Assembly (NCBI RefSeq): GCF_030680935.1
Contig: NZ_JAUXUP010000010.1
Coordinates: 1-59,193 of the forward strand
Reading direction: 5' to 3'
DNA: 59,193 bases
Source of the DNA: Polaromonas sp.
GTDB taxonomy: Bacteria > Pseudomonadota > Gammaproteobacteria > Burkholderiales > Burkholderiaceae_C
Position 1 is the first letter of the stretch. Every line of letters starts with the position of its first letter. A model generated the notes under the pieces. It did not search any database and had not been told where the DNA came from. It was given only the letters and a program-made list of their open reading frames with translations. Position numbers and translations under genes: made by a program. This document shows positions 44,804 through 53,574 of this stretch, one piece after another.

Positions 44804-45790
44804 ATGATCCCCTTTTCAGTTCTTGACCTGTCCCCCATCGTTGAAGGCAGCAACGCCGCGCAATCACTGCGCAACACGCTAGACCTGGCGCAACACGCCG
44901 AGCGCTGGGGCTACCAGCGCTACTGGCTGGCCGAGCACCACGGCATGCCGGGCATTGCCAGTGCCGCCACGGCAGTGGTCATGGCGCATGTGGCGGGCGG
45001 CACCTCACGCATACGGGTGGGGGCCGGCGGCATCATGCTGCCCAACCATTCGCCGCTGGTGATTGCCGAGCAGTTTGGCACGCTGGAGTCGCTGTTTCCG
45101 GGCCGCATCGACCTGGGCCTGGGGCGCGCGCCCGGCTCGGACCAGGCCACGGCACGGGCGCTGCGGCGCGACATGAATGCCGACGCCAACGAGTTTCCGC
45201 AGGATGTGGTGGAGCTGATGCACTACTTTGACCCCGTGACCGAGGGCCAGCGCGTGCGCGCCGTGCCCGGTAACGGCTTGAAGGTACCGATGTGGATTCT
45301 TGGCTCCAGCCTGTTTGGCGCGCAGCTGGCGGCCCAGCTGGGGCTGCCGTTTGCCTTTGCCTCCCACTTTGCGCCGGGGCAGATGATGCAGGCGGTGGAG
45401 ATTTACCGCAGCCGCTTTCAGCCCTCAGCGCAACTGGCGCGGCCTTACGTCATGCTGGGTTTCAATGTGTTTGCCGCCGACAGTGACGAGCAGGCCCAAT
45501 TGCTGGCGACGTCCTGGCAGCAGGCCTTTGTGAACCTGCGCAGCGGCAGGCCGGCGCAGCTGCCACCGCCGCTGGCCGCTTATGCAGACCGACTGGAGCC
45601 AGCCGCGCGCGCCATGCTGGACCAGGTGTTGTCGTGCTCAGCCATCGGTGCGCCGCCCACGGTACGGCGGCAACTGCAGGCCTTTGTGGACCGCACCGGT
45701 GCGGACGAGTTGATGATCACCTCGCAGATTTTTGAGCACAAGGCGCGCTTGCGCTCCTACGAGCTGACTGCTGGCCTGCAGCAGGACTGA
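44804..45790 (+). CDS. Luciferase-like (LLM class) flavin-dependent oxidoreductase
   Basis: A 328-residue FMN-dependent TIM-barrel protein of the bacterial luciferase/YhbW group: [56 protein letters not shown]. These use reduced flavin and oxygen to oxidise mostly unknown substrates. It is divergent from the NTF2-like/dehalogenase run across 99 bp, so joint regulation is possible. Confidence 0.92.
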   Translation: MIPFSVLDLSPIVEGSNAAQSLRNTLDLAQHAERWGYQRYWLAEHHGMPGIASAATAVVMAHVAGGTSRIRVGAGGIMLPNHSPLVIAEQFGTLESLFPGRIDLGLGRAPGSDQATARALRRDMNADANEFPQDVVELMHYFDPVTEGQRVRAVPGNGLKVPMWILGSSLFGAQLAAQLGLPFAFASHFAPGQMMQAVEIYRSRFQPSAQLARPYVMLGFNVFAADSDEQAQLLATSWQQAFVNLRSGRPAQLPPPLAAYADRLEPAARAMLDQVLSCSAIGAPPTVRRQLQAFVDRTGADELMITSQIFEHKARLRSYELTAGLQQD

Positions 45791-45830
45791 GACTGCTCGG
45801 AAACAGCGAGCAAGCGGAAACGCCAAAATT

Positions 45831-45926
45831 CAAGCAGGGGCCGCGGATCTGGCTCTGCCAGTCCGCAGGCGCAGCGGCCCCCTCGGGGGGCAGAGAGCTA
45901 CACGCAGTGAGCGAACGTGGGGGCTC
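45831..45926. repeat. Dispersed intergenic repeat family R1, copy 2
   Basis: An inverse-oriented relative of the 35231-35328 element: shares the CAAGCAGGGGCCGC end, a CCCCCTCGGGGGG hairpin and AGCTACACGCAGTGAGCGAA. Lies between two convergent genes (LLM oxidoreductase and FKBP) and may act as a terminator. Confidence 0.75.
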
Positions 45927-45929
45927 CAG

Positions 45930-46367
45930 TTAACGGCTGACTGAGAGCAGCTCGATCTCGAACTGCAAGGTCGCGTTGGGCGGAATCACGCCACCGGCGC
46001 CGCGCGCACCGTAGGCAATCGCCGCAGGGCAGGTCAGTTTGGCCTTGCCGCCGACTTTCATTTTCTGCACCCCTTCCGTCCAGCAGGCGATCACGCGGTT
46101 CAGCGGAAACTCGGTCGGCTCATTGCGCTTGTACGAGCTGTCAAACTCCTTCCCGTCGGGAAAACTGCCGCGGTAGTGCACCTTCACCGTGTCGGTGGCC
46201 GCCGGGCTGGCGCCGCTGCCGTCTTTCAATGAGCGGTAAACCAGCCCGCTGGCAGTGACAGAAGCGCCGGGCTCTTTGGCGGCCGCAGCGGCAGCCACAT
46301 CGGCCTGCGCCCAGGCAGCGGGCACAACAAACAATGACAAGACGGTCGCACAGAAAATGGATCGCAC
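45930..46367 (-). CDS. Periplasmic FKBP-type peptidyl-prolyl isomerase
   Basis: A 145-residue PPIase. Signal peptide MRSIFCATVLSLFVVPAAWAQA, then one FKBP domain: VKVHYRGSFPDGKEFDSSYKR, PTEFPLNRVIACWTEGVQKMKVGGKAKL, IPPNATLQFEIELLSV. It lacks the dimerisation domain of FkpA. The 3' end abuts repeat R1 copy 2. Confidence 0.93.
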   Translation of the reverse strand: MRSIFCATVLSLFVVPAAWAQADVAAAAAAKEPGASVTASGLVYRSLKDGSGASPAATDTVKVHYRGSFPDGKEFDSSYKRNEPTEFPLNRVIACWTEGVQKMKVGGKAKLTCPAAIAYGARGAGGVIPPNATLQFEIELLSVSR

Positions 46368-46417
46368 AAAAACTCCTTGGGTTGTTATTCAGAAGCCGAT
46401 TGTGGGGTCTATCGTGG

Positions 46418-47230
46418 CTAACGAGGGGCGCTGAGAAACACGTCCTTGTTCTCGTTCCACCAGGGGTCATTGACACCGGCCAGAAGTTTGTCGAAGGCAA
46501 ACGCTTTCTGGCTGATCACCAGCCGCGCCGCGCAACGCCGCAGCGCGTGAAACGATTCATCACTTGCATCCAGCTTCGGGCAGCGGGCGGTGAGTTTTTC
46601 GAAGTAGTAGGGCGGCCAGGTGCCGGTGCTGTTGATCTCTGGTCCCGTCAGCCAGTACACGCTGTTGTTGCGCGCGGCCTGCCAGCGCTCATAACTTGGC
46701 GGCGGCAGGCCCTGCTTGAACAGGTAGTTGCGCAGCCTGTCTGCCTGGACATCGCTGGCCTGCTGCGGCGCCAGCGGTTTTTGCAAACCGATGCGCCCCT
46801 CGGGCAGCATGCGCCAGGCGCCGGACAACCAGGTGATGGCGCAGGCGCCCGCGCAATCGCGGCTGGCCACCATGTGCGGGTAGAGCTCGGCCAGTGTGTC
46901 GGCCAGCCGCAAGGCCTCGCCGGGGTCGCCGCCCGAGATTTCCAGCTCGACCCGGCCCAGCGCAAACCAGGCGTCGGCCGGCTTGCGGCGTATCAGTTCA
47001 ATCAGTTTGTCGGTGTCGCCCGCAAGGACTTCGCCGCTGAAGGTCATGGCGCGCGCAACACCGGCCAGCGGGCCGTCCGGGAACGGGTTGCTGTAGCGGA
47101 CCTCCAGCGCGTGCGCCAGCGGAACCAGCATCAGCAGCGACAACAGGCAGAAACGATGCGCCACGCGATGTGCCCGGGCCACCTGACCGGCCCGGTACCC
47201 AAGCATCTGCAGCCATCGTAGTATCAGCAT
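46418..47230 (-). CDS. Secreted protein, possibly a degenerate ClpP/crotonase-fold domain
   Basis: A 270-residue protein with an N-terminal hydrophobic signal (residues about 22-42). The middle section (VELEISGGDPGEALRLADTLAELYPHM...SRDCAGACAITWLSGAWRMLPEGRIGL) follows the pattern of periplasmic ClpP-like proteins, where SGG starts the oxyanion region and C-A-S-A-C carries the nucleophile. Here the Ser position is Gly, so proteolytic activity is unlikely. Four Cys suggest disulfides. The assignment is tentative. Confidence 0.55.
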   Translation of the reverse strand: MLILRWLQMLGYRAGQVARAHRVAHRFCLLSLLMLVPLAHALEVRYSNPFPDGPLAGVARAMTFSGEVLAGDTDKLIELIRRKPADAWFALGRVELEISGGDPGEALRLADTLAELYPHMVASRDCAGACAITWLSGAWRMLPEGRIGLQKPLAPQQASDVQADRLRNYLFKQGLPPPSYERWQAARNNSVYWLTGPEINSTGTWPPYYFEKLTARCPKLDASDESFHALRRCAARLVISQKAFAFDKLLAGVNDPWWNENKDVFLSAPR

Positions 47231-47388
47231 TCAATCCCTGTTCACCCGCCTGCCGCATGGCGGAGGGTCCTGACCGAAAAACCCACTTTACACGCGGCCC
47301 CGGGTCAACACCCTCGGGGAACGCTCTACTTTACATCGGGCGCCAGCTGGGCTCGCCTCCGGCCAGCCGTTTGACCCCTCCGCCACAT

Positions 47389-47415
47389 GCTATTCAAATC
47401 ATAGCTGCCTGCGCA
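47389..47415. repeat. Short palindromic repeat, copy K
   Basis: GCTAT-N7-ATAGC followed by TGCCTGCGCAA, just past the 3' end of the LysR gene. Confidence 0.75.
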
Positions 47416-47437
47416 ACATCCGTGCTGCCTGAGGGCT

Positions 47438-48322
47438 TCAAAGCGCCTTCGGCAAAGCCTGGGCCAGAAAGTCATACACCGCCCGTATGCGGCGGCTGGT
47501 GCGGATCTCGCGGTGCACTGTCAGCCAGATCGGTATAGGCGGAACCTTGATCATGGGCAGTACCGCCACCACCGCCTTGTCGGTGGCGGCCAGGTAGTCG
47601 GTCACAAAACCAATGCCCAGACCGGCACGCACAGCCTGCCAGTAGGCAATCAGATCATCACTTCGAAAGGCAAACGATTCGCGCGTCACCGGCAGCCCAA
47701 ACCCGGCCATACCTTTGACGATGGCCTCATCGCGATCAGTACCCACCAGATCATGGTTCAGCAAGTCCTGCGGTTGCCTGGGCGTGCCGCGCCTGCGCAG
47801 GTAGTCGCGGTGCGCGTAGGTGCCCAGGGTAGCTTTGGCGATGCGTTTGACGACAAGGCTGGCCTGATCGGGTTGCACCATGCGCAAGGCGATGTCGGCC
47901 TCGCGCCGCAGCAGGTTGCTGACCTCGTTGCTGACTACCAGCTCCACCTGCACGTCCGGCAAGGCCAACCGCATCTGCACCAGGATGGGCGGCAGCAGGT
48001 AGCAGGCGACCGGCTGGCTGGCGCTGATGCGCACCGTGCCCGAGATGCCGTCGTCTGCCCCCGCCACGCTGCGCGCCAGCTGGTTGGCGGCACTGTCCAT
48101 GGCGCGCGCCGATTCGGCCAGTTGCAGTGCGGTGGGGGTGGGCAGCAAACCACGGCCTGTGCGCTCGAACAACACTACGCCCAGCTGCGCCTCCAGCTCG
48201 GCAATGTGCCGGCCTATCGTGGGCTGGGTGGCTTTGAGCACCCGCGCCGCGCCCAACAGGCTGCCCTGGTCCAGGGCCGCCAGGAAAGAGCGCACCAGGC
48301 GCCAGTCGAAGTCGTTATTCAT
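47438..48322 (-). CDS. LysR-family transcriptional regulator
   Basis: A 294-residue regulator. The helix-turn-helix is DWRLVRSFLAALDQGSLLGAARVLKATQPTIGRHIAELEAQLG, and the effector domain begins GTVRISASQPVACYLLPP. The ATG at 48322 is chosen over a longer frame because the conserved domain starts at once. It is divergent from the Tat-exported nitroreductase-like gene across 98 bp, its likely target. Confidence 0.93.
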   Translation of the reverse strand: MNNDFDWRLVRSFLAALDQGSLLGAARVLKATQPTIGRHIAELEAQLGVVLFERTGRGLLPTPTALQLAESARAMDSAANQLARSVAGADDGISGTVRISASQPVACYLLPPILVQMRLALPDVQVELVVSNEVSNLLRREADIALRMVQPDQASLVVKRIAKATLGTYAHRDYLRRRGTPRQPQDLLNHDLVGTDRDEAIVKGMAGFGLPVTRESFAFRSDDLIAYWQAVRAGLGIGFVTDYLAATDKAVVAVLPMIKVPPIPIWLTVHREIRTSRRIRAVYDFLAQALPKAL

Positions 48323-48420
48323 TTTTGAATACCTGATGTGGACAGTTAGGGGATTGTCGATCAGCTTGCAGGCTTTCACAATCGACCCATTGCAACCACT
48401 TTCACTTACCGGAGCGCAAC

Positions 48421-49587
48421 ATGATCAATCGCAGAAACTTTGTCCGCATCGCCGGTGGTGGCATGGTGCTGGGCGCCACCGCTGGCCTGACCGGCTGCTC
48501 ATCGGAATTTCCGCCCGAGGCGGTGGTTGCGTGGAAAGAGCCCGCAGCCAACACCGCCGACGTGCGCCACTGGGTGCTGAGCTACGCCATCCTGGCCCCG
48601 CACTCGCACAACCTGCAGTCCTGGCTGGTGGACTTGCGCCAGCCGGGCGAGATCATGTTGTACTGCGACCTGACCCGTTTGCTGCCAGAGACCGACCCGC
48701 TGTCGCGCCAGATCATGATGAGCCAGGGCACATTTCTGGAGCTGCTGGACATTGCTGCGCGGCAAAAAGGGCTGCGTGCCGACATCACCCTCTTCCCGCA
48801 AGGCGAATTCGGCCCGGCCACGCTGGACAAGCGGCCGGTGGCGCGCATCGTGCTAGCTGCCGATGCTGCCATCAAGCCGGACCCGCTGTTTGCCGAAATC
48901 CTGAAGCGCCACACGAATCGCGAAGCCTATGAGGCGCGCGAGCCTGCTGCGGCGGCTCTTCAGGCCATCGCTGCCAGCGTCGCGCCGCACGCTGTACGCA
49001 CCGGTTTTGTCGGTGGCGCCCAGCCCGACGTCCTGCAAAAACACCGTGCGATTGCCATGGAAGCCTGGCACATCGAGCTGGTGACGCCGCGCACCATCAT
49101 GGAATCGTTCAAGGTGCTGCGGGTGGGCCCGCGCGAGATTGCCGAGCACCGCGACGGCCTGAGCATCAACACACCCATGGTGCGCGCACTGACGGCGCTG
49201 GGCCTGTTTGACCGCAGCAAGGCGCCGGGGCCGGATGACTCGGCCACCACCGGACAGATCAAGGACTTCAACGCGAAGATAGCGACCACGCCGGCATTTT
49301 TCTGGATGGTGACCGAGGGCAATGAGCGCAAGACCCAGGTGAATGCCGGCCGGGCCTATGCGCGTGCACAACTGGCGGCCACCGGGCAGGGCCTGGCCAT
49401 GCAACCCTTGTCGCAGGCCCTGCAGGAGTATCCGGAACAGGCGCGGCCCTATGCCGACATCCACGCCCTGCTGCAGGCGCCGGCACCGCGTTACACGGTG
49501 CAGATGTGGGCGCGCCTCGGTTACGCCCCTGCCGTCGGGCCATCGCCGCGGCGCGGCTTGCAGGCCCACCTGATCAAGAGCGCGTGA
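48421..49587 (+). CDS. Tat-exported nitroreductase-like (Acg-family) lipoprotein
   Basis: A 388-residue protein. The N-terminus RRNFVRIAGGGMVLGATAG is a twin-arginine signal, and LTGC provides a lipidation Cys, so it is probably exported folded with cofactor. The rest resembles FMN-binding nitroreductase/Acg-type proteins (LAPHSHNLQSW, LDIAARQKGLRADITLFP, AGRAYARAQLAATGQGLAMQPLSQALQ). The substrate is unknown. GGAG lies before the ATG. Its 3' end overlaps the convergent MFS gene by 14 bp. Confidence 0.83.
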   Translation: MINRRNFVRIAGGGMVLGATAGLTGCSSEFPPEAVVAWKEPAANTADVRHWVLSYAILAPHSHNLQSWLVDLRQPGEIMLYCDLTRLLPETDPLSRQIMMSQGTFLELLDIAARQKGLRADITLFPQGEFGPATLDKRPVARIVLAADAAIKPDPLFAEILKRHTNREAYEAREPAAAALQAIAASVAPHAVRTGFVGGAQPDVLQKHRAIAMEAWHIELVTPRTIMESFKVLRVGPREIAEHRDGLSINTPMVRALTALGLFDRSKAPGPDDSATTGQIKDFNAKIATTPAFFWMVTEGNERKTQVNAGRAYARAQLAATGQGLAMQPLSQALQEYPEQARPYADIHALLQAPAPRYTVQMWARLGYAPAVGPSPRRGLQAHLIKSA

Positions 49588-50824
49588 GGATGGGTGAGTG
49601 CGGCCTGAGCGTGCGGCGCAGCAAAAAGAGCACCACGCCAAAGTTCAGCAGGTTCCACGCAATGCCGTTGAAAAAGGCGGCGTTGTAGGAGCCGGTCAGG
49701 TCAAACACCTTGCCCGACATCCAGCCGCCCAGCGCCATGCCCAGCATGGTGAACATGATGACGGTACCGACCCGCGCGCCGGCCTGGGCAGCCGGAAAAT
49801 GCTCGCGCACGATGATGGCGTAACTCGGCACAATGCCGCCCTGGAACAGGCCAAACATCGCCGAAATCACGTACAGCGAGACCAGCCCGTCAAACGGGAT
49901 GAACAGCAGCAGCGCCACGGTTTGCAAGGCCGAACCCAGCAGCAACGTGCGCAGCCCGCCGATGCGGTCGCAAATGGCGCCGGAGATCAGCCGGCTCACA
50001 ATGCCGCAAGCCAGCATCAGCGACAACATCTCCGCGCCGCGCGCCGCGCCAAAACCCAGGTCGCTGCAATAAGCCACGATGTGCACCTGCGGCATGGACA
50101 TGGCCACACAGCACGATAAACCGGCCACACACAGCAGGGCCTGCGCTTGACGCAACGACAAGTTGAACGGCCGGTCACTGGCAGCCACGCCGCGCACGGT
50201 GACTGGCGCCAAGGCCAGCGCCGGGGGGCGCTGCCGCATCAGCTGGGCCAGCCCGAACATCGCCAGGCTGCAGAACACGGCCAGTCCCCAGTAGGTCTGG
50301 CGCCAACCCACACTTTCCACAAAGTGCTGGATGATGGGCGGCCACAACGCGCCGCCCAGGTAGTTGCCGCTGGCACACACCGCCACTGCAATGCCGCGCC
50401 GCCGCAAAAACCACAGCGAGGTGTCGGCCAGCAGCGGCGAAAACGTGGCGGAACTGCCCAGCAGGCCAATCAACACGCCGTGCGCCAGCGCAAACAGCCA
50501 GATGTTTCCCGACATGGCGGCGGCTGCGAAACCCAGGCCCATGCCGACAGCGCCCACGCCCAGCGGCAGCGCCACCCCAAAGCGGTCGGCGAGCCGGCCC
50601 ATCAGCATGCCGCCCAGGCCGAAACCGACCATCAGCAGGGTGTAGGGCAAGGCCGCGTCGGCACGCGCCACGCCAAAGTCGGCCTGCACCGCCGGCAACA
50701 CCACAGGCACCACATACATGCCGGCGGCGCCCACCGTCATCAGCGCCAACGTGACCAGCAGGCGGCGCCAGGCGCTGCGGGAGTCAATCAGATCGGCAGC
50801 GGCTGGCGTGGCGTGCATGGCCAT
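49574..50824 (-). CDS. Major facilitator superfamily transporter
   Basis: A 416-residue inner-membrane protein with 12 predicted hydrophobic segments. GMLMGRLADRFG is the MFS loop 2-3 motif. The halves (about 20-200 and 230-405) are related in the usual way. The substrate cannot be deduced. It lies directly before pncC on the opposite gene-direction side but on the same strand downstream of it (1 bp gap), so it is probably the last gene of the pgpA-pncC transcript. Confidence 0.9.
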   Translation of the reverse strand: MAMHATPAAADLIDSRSAWRRLLVTLALMTVGAAGMYVVPVVLPAVQADFGVARADAALPYTLLMVGFGLGGMLMGRLADRFGVALPLGVGAVGMGLGFAAAAMSGNIWLFALAHGVLIGLLGSSATFSPLLADTSLWFLRRRGIAVAVCASGNYLGGALWPPIIQHFVESVGWRQTYWGLAVFCSLAMFGLAQLMRQRPPALALAPVTVRGVAASDRPFNLSLRQAQALLCVAGLSCCVAMSMPQVHIVAYCSDLGFGAARGAEMLSLMLACGIVSRLISGAICDRIGGLRTLLLGSALQTVALLLFIPFDGLVSLYVISAMFGLFQGGIVPSYAIIVREHFPAAQAGARVGTVIMFTMLGMALGGWMSGKVFDLTGSYNAAFFNGIAWNLLNFGVVLFLLRRTLRPHSPILTRS

Positions 50825-51331
50825 TCAGCCTAGCAGTTGCACCAGCCGCTGCAAGCCGTGCTGCACGGTGGCAAGGCGCACCGCCGCGCGGTCGCCGTCA
50901 AAGTGCTGCACCTCGCTGCTAAGCTGGCCGTCCAGCATGAAGCCAAACCACACCGTACCCACCGGCTTGGCGCGGCTACCGCCCGTGGGGCCGGCCACGC
51001 CGGTGACGGCCACCGCCACCTGCGCTTTGGAATGTGTGATCGCGCCCTGCACCATCGCACGTACCACCACGTCGCTGACCGCGCCGTGCGCGGCAATCAG
51101 CGCCGCATCGACACCCAGCAGTTCAACCTTGGCGTCGTTGGAGTAGGTCACAAAACCGCGCTCAAACCAGTTGCTGGAGCCTGCCAGATCGGTACACGCG
51201 GCCGAGATCAAACCGCCGGTACAACTTTCCGCGGTGGCCAGCAGCCAGCCTTTTTTAAGCATTAAATCGGCCACCAGCCCACACAGGGCGGGCGTGGACA
51301 GCTCTTCTTTTGATAGCGAAAAAATAGTCAC
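50825..51331 (-). CDS. pncC: Nicotinamide-nucleotide amidohydrolase (CinA C-terminal family)
   Basis: Deamidates NMN in pyridine nucleotide salvage. The 168-residue protein is a stand-alone CinA domain: LLATAESCTGGLISAACTDLAGSSNWFERGFVTYSN, VAVTGVAGPTGGSRAKPVGTVW. The start is a GTG at 51331 with GGAGG 5 nt upstream, overlapping the pgpA stop (GTGA), so it is translationally coupled. Confidence 0.93.
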   Translation of the reverse strand: MTIFSLSKEELSTPALCGLVADLMLKKGWLLATAESCTGGLISAACTDLAGSSNWFERGFVTYSNDAKVELLGVDAALIAAHGAVSDVVVRAMVQGAITHSKAQVAVAVTGVAGPTGGSRAKPVGTVWFGFMLDGQLSSEVQHFDGDRAAVRLATVQHGLQRLVQLLG

Positions 51332-51864
51332 CAAAACCTCCAGGCGGCGATCACCAGCAAGGTGCAAAAGGCTGCAGCGATGTCGTCCAGCATGATGCCG
51401 AAGCCACCGCGCCAGCCGAAGCCCTTGAAGTGTCTGTCGGCCCAGGCGGTCGGGCCAAACTTCACCGCATCAAAAAACCGGAACAGCACAAAAGCCGCCA
51501 ACTGGCCCCAGAAGCCGGCCGGCGTGACCAGCCAGAGAATCAGCCAGAAGGCCGCCACCTCGTCCCAGACGATGCTGCCGGGATCGGCAACGCCCATGTT
51601 TCTGGCCGTGACGGTGCAGGCCCAGCTACCCACCAGCAAGGACGCGGCAATCAGCAAGCCCATCTGCAGCGCCGTCAGCCAGGGCGCCATGACCACAAAA
51701 GCCAGCCAGGCCCACAAGGTGCCGGCCGTACCGGGCGCCACCGGACTCAGGCCGGAGCCAAAACCCAGCGCGATGCAATGCGCCGGATGCGCCAGCATGA
51801 AACGTGCGCTCGGTCGGCGCGGCGGGCTGAGCGGGGCGGTAGAGGCCTGGGCGAAGGGGTTCAT
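51328..51864 (-). CDS. pgpA: Phosphatidylglycerophosphatase A
   Basis: Dephosphorylates PGP to phosphatidylglycerol in the inner membrane. The 178-residue protein has GFGSGLSPVAPGTAGTLWA, DPGSIVWDEVAAFW and RFFDAVKFGPTAWADRHFKGFGWRGGFGIMLDDIAAA, all signature stretches, with about four membrane segments. thiL-pgpA-pncC is a common gene order; here a LysR gene, a small gene and a tautomerase lie between thiL and pgpA. Confidence 0.95.
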   Translation of the reverse strand: MNPFAQASTAPLSPPRRPSARFMLAHPAHCIALGFGSGLSPVAPGTAGTLWAWLAFVVMAPWLTALQMGLLIAASLLVGSWACTVTARNMGVADPGSIVWDEVAAFWLILWLVTPAGFWGQLAAFVLFRFFDAVKFGPTAWADRHFKGFGWRGGFGIMLDDIAAAFCTLLVIAAWRFW

Positions 51865-51900
51865 CGGATTGAGTTGGAGCGGTCGGTGTGTGCCATGCGA

Positions 51901-52821
51901 TTATGTTTGGTGGGGCGCAAGCCCCTGGCCACGGGCAAACCAGTCCACCCAGTGCTCGATGCAGGCGCGTATCTTGGGCAAGCGGTGCCGGGCGGTCAGG
52001 GTCACGGCGTAAATCGGGCTGGGCTGCTCATCGACAAATTCAGCCAGCACCGGCACCAGCAGGCCCCGTTGCACCAACGGCTCGGCCACCACCGTGGCAA
52101 AACGCGAGATACCCAGGCCGTGCAGCGCCAGTTGGGCGGTGATACCGGTGCTGCCAGAAGACCAATGACCCTCAGCCTGCACCACAACCGGCTTGCCTTT
52201 GACCAGAAAAGGCCAGCGATTCAGCATGGTGACCGCACTGTTGGTGATCAGGCGGTGCTGATGCAGATCATCCGGATGCAGGGGCTTTCCATGGGCTTGC
52301 AGATAAGCTGGCGTAGCGTACAGCCTGCGGCCCAGTACGCCGAGTTGCCGCGCCACCACCGTGTCGGTCGGCGGGGTGCCTGTGCGGATGGCGATGTCGA
52401 TGCCGTCATGCGCCATGTCCACCAGCCGGTCTTCGACCTGCAGGTCAATATGCAGCCTGGGGTGTTTTTGATGCAGGCTTTCAAAACCGGGGATCAGCAG
52501 GTACTCGGCCACCACGGTGCTGGCGGCGACACGTACCCAGCCGCTGGCCTGGCCTGACTGACTGGCAAACTCACCTTCGAGCGTTTCAAGCGTGCCGGTC
52601 AGGCGGCGGCAATACTGCAAAAAGGTCTGCCCCTCGGCGGTCGGCGTCAGTCCGTGCGTAGAGCGGTGGATCAGGCGCGCCCCGCAAGCCTTTTCAATGC
52701 GGCTCAAGCTGCGTGATATCTGGCTTACCGGCACATCGCGCTCGCGTGCGACAGCCGACAGCGTACCGAGCTCAGCCACGCGGGCAAACAGATGCAGGTC
52801 GTCAAAGCTCAGGTCACGCAT
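51901..52821 (-). CDS. LysR-family transcriptional regulator
   Basis: A 306-residue regulator: DDLHLFARVAELGTLSAVARERDVPVSQISRSLSRIE is the helix-turn-helix and GWVRVAASTVVAEYLLIPGF opens the effector domain. The start at 52821 (MRDLSFDDLH) places the DNA-binding domain at the N-terminus as usual. It is divergent from the small gene and tautomerase over 134 bp and probably controls them. Confidence 0.92.
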   Translation of the reverse strand: MRDLSFDDLHLFARVAELGTLSAVARERDVPVSQISRSLSRIEKACGARLIHRSTHGLTPTAEGQTFLQYCRRLTGTLETLEGEFASQSGQASGWVRVAASTVVAEYLLIPGFESLHQKHPRLHIDLQVEDRLVDMAHDGIDIAIRTGTPPTDTVVARQLGVLGRRLYATPAYLQAHGKPLHPDDLHQHRLITNSAVTMLNRWPFLVKGKPVVVQAEGHWSSGSTGITAQLALHGLGISRFATVVAEPLVQRGLLVPVLAEFVDEQPSPIYAVTLTARHRLPKIRACIEHWVDWFARGQGLAPHQT

Positions 52822-52955
52822 GCCGCCATGGTAACCAGCCCCGCCCGGGATTGCCTTTGTGTTGTGTGCAAAACGGCTTTGCGTGATCTGCTGTTTCCGC
52901 CCTGGCACCGCTTGCCTAAAGTCAAACCCATCGCAAAACCCTCAAGGAAAGCACC

Positions 52956-53156
52956 ATGCACCCAACACCCACTGCCAACGAATACGCCCATCTCATGGAT
53001 GCAGCCAAACGCCGGGCCAGCCACCTGCGCGACCAGGCCATCAGCGACTTATGGCGGCAAGCCCGGCTCGTGGCGCGTAAGGCCCTGGGCGACGCAGGCC
53101 GGTTTGCGCGCCATCTGACACACCACGGCCAGCCCGGCAAACAGCAAGGCGCCTGA
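52956..53156 (+). CDS. Small basic hypothetical protein
   Basis: A 66-residue protein (YAHLMDAAKRRASHLRDQAI..., predicted helical, Arg/His-rich). AAGGAAAG lies 5-6 nt before the ATG, and the stop overlaps nothing but sits 1 bp before the tautomerase ATG, so both belong to one transcript. No family recognised; coding status rests on the ribosome-binding site and the tight spacing. Confidence 0.65.
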   Translation: MHPTPTANEYAHLMDAAKRRASHLRDQAISDLWRQARLVARKALGDAGRFARHLTHHGQPGKQQGA

Positions 53157-53157
53157 C

Positions 53158-53574
53158 ATGCCAACCCTGAACCTGAAAGTGGCGCCGCTGCAAAACCCCG
53201 GGCGCCACCGGCAACTGGCGCAGGCCCTGACGGCGTTGACGGCAGAGCTGCTCGGCAAACGGCGCGAGGTCACCGCCGTGATGATTGAAGACTTGCCCAC
53301 AGCCCGCTGGTACGTGGACGCCGAGGAAGTGCAACGCCCCACCGCATTTCTGGAAATCAGCATCACCGCAGGAACCAATACCGATGTTGAGAAGGCGGCG
53401 TTTATCGCGGCGGCGTATGCCGAGCTGGAACGCCAGCTCGGCGCGGGCGGCCCGCTGGAAGAGGCCAGCTACGTGATCGTGCGCGAGCTGCCAGCCGCCG
53501 ACTGGGGTTATGGCGGAGCAACCCAGCAGCTGCGCCGGCTCGCAAAGCTTTCAGCGCCGGTTCAGGCGAAGTGA
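53158..53574 (+). CDS. Tautomerase-superfamily protein (4-oxalocrotonate tautomerase-like)
   Basis: A 138-residue protein. The catalytic Pro would be residue 2, exposed after Met removal (MPTLNLKVAP), followed by the beta-alpha-beta fold LAQALTALTAELLGKRREVTAVMIEDLP. A second half (TAFLEISITAGTNTDVEKAAFIAAAYAELERQLG) suggests a fused pair of such units. The substrate is unknown. Co-transcribed with the small gene; its 3' end overlaps thiL by 13 bp, convergently. Confidence 0.83.
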   Translation: MPTLNLKVAPLQNPGRHRQLAQALTALTAELLGKRREVTAVMIEDLPTARWYVDAEEVQRPTAFLEISITAGTNTDVEKAAFIAAAYAELERQLGAGGPLEEASYVIVRELPAADWGYGGATQQLRRLAKLSAPVQAK

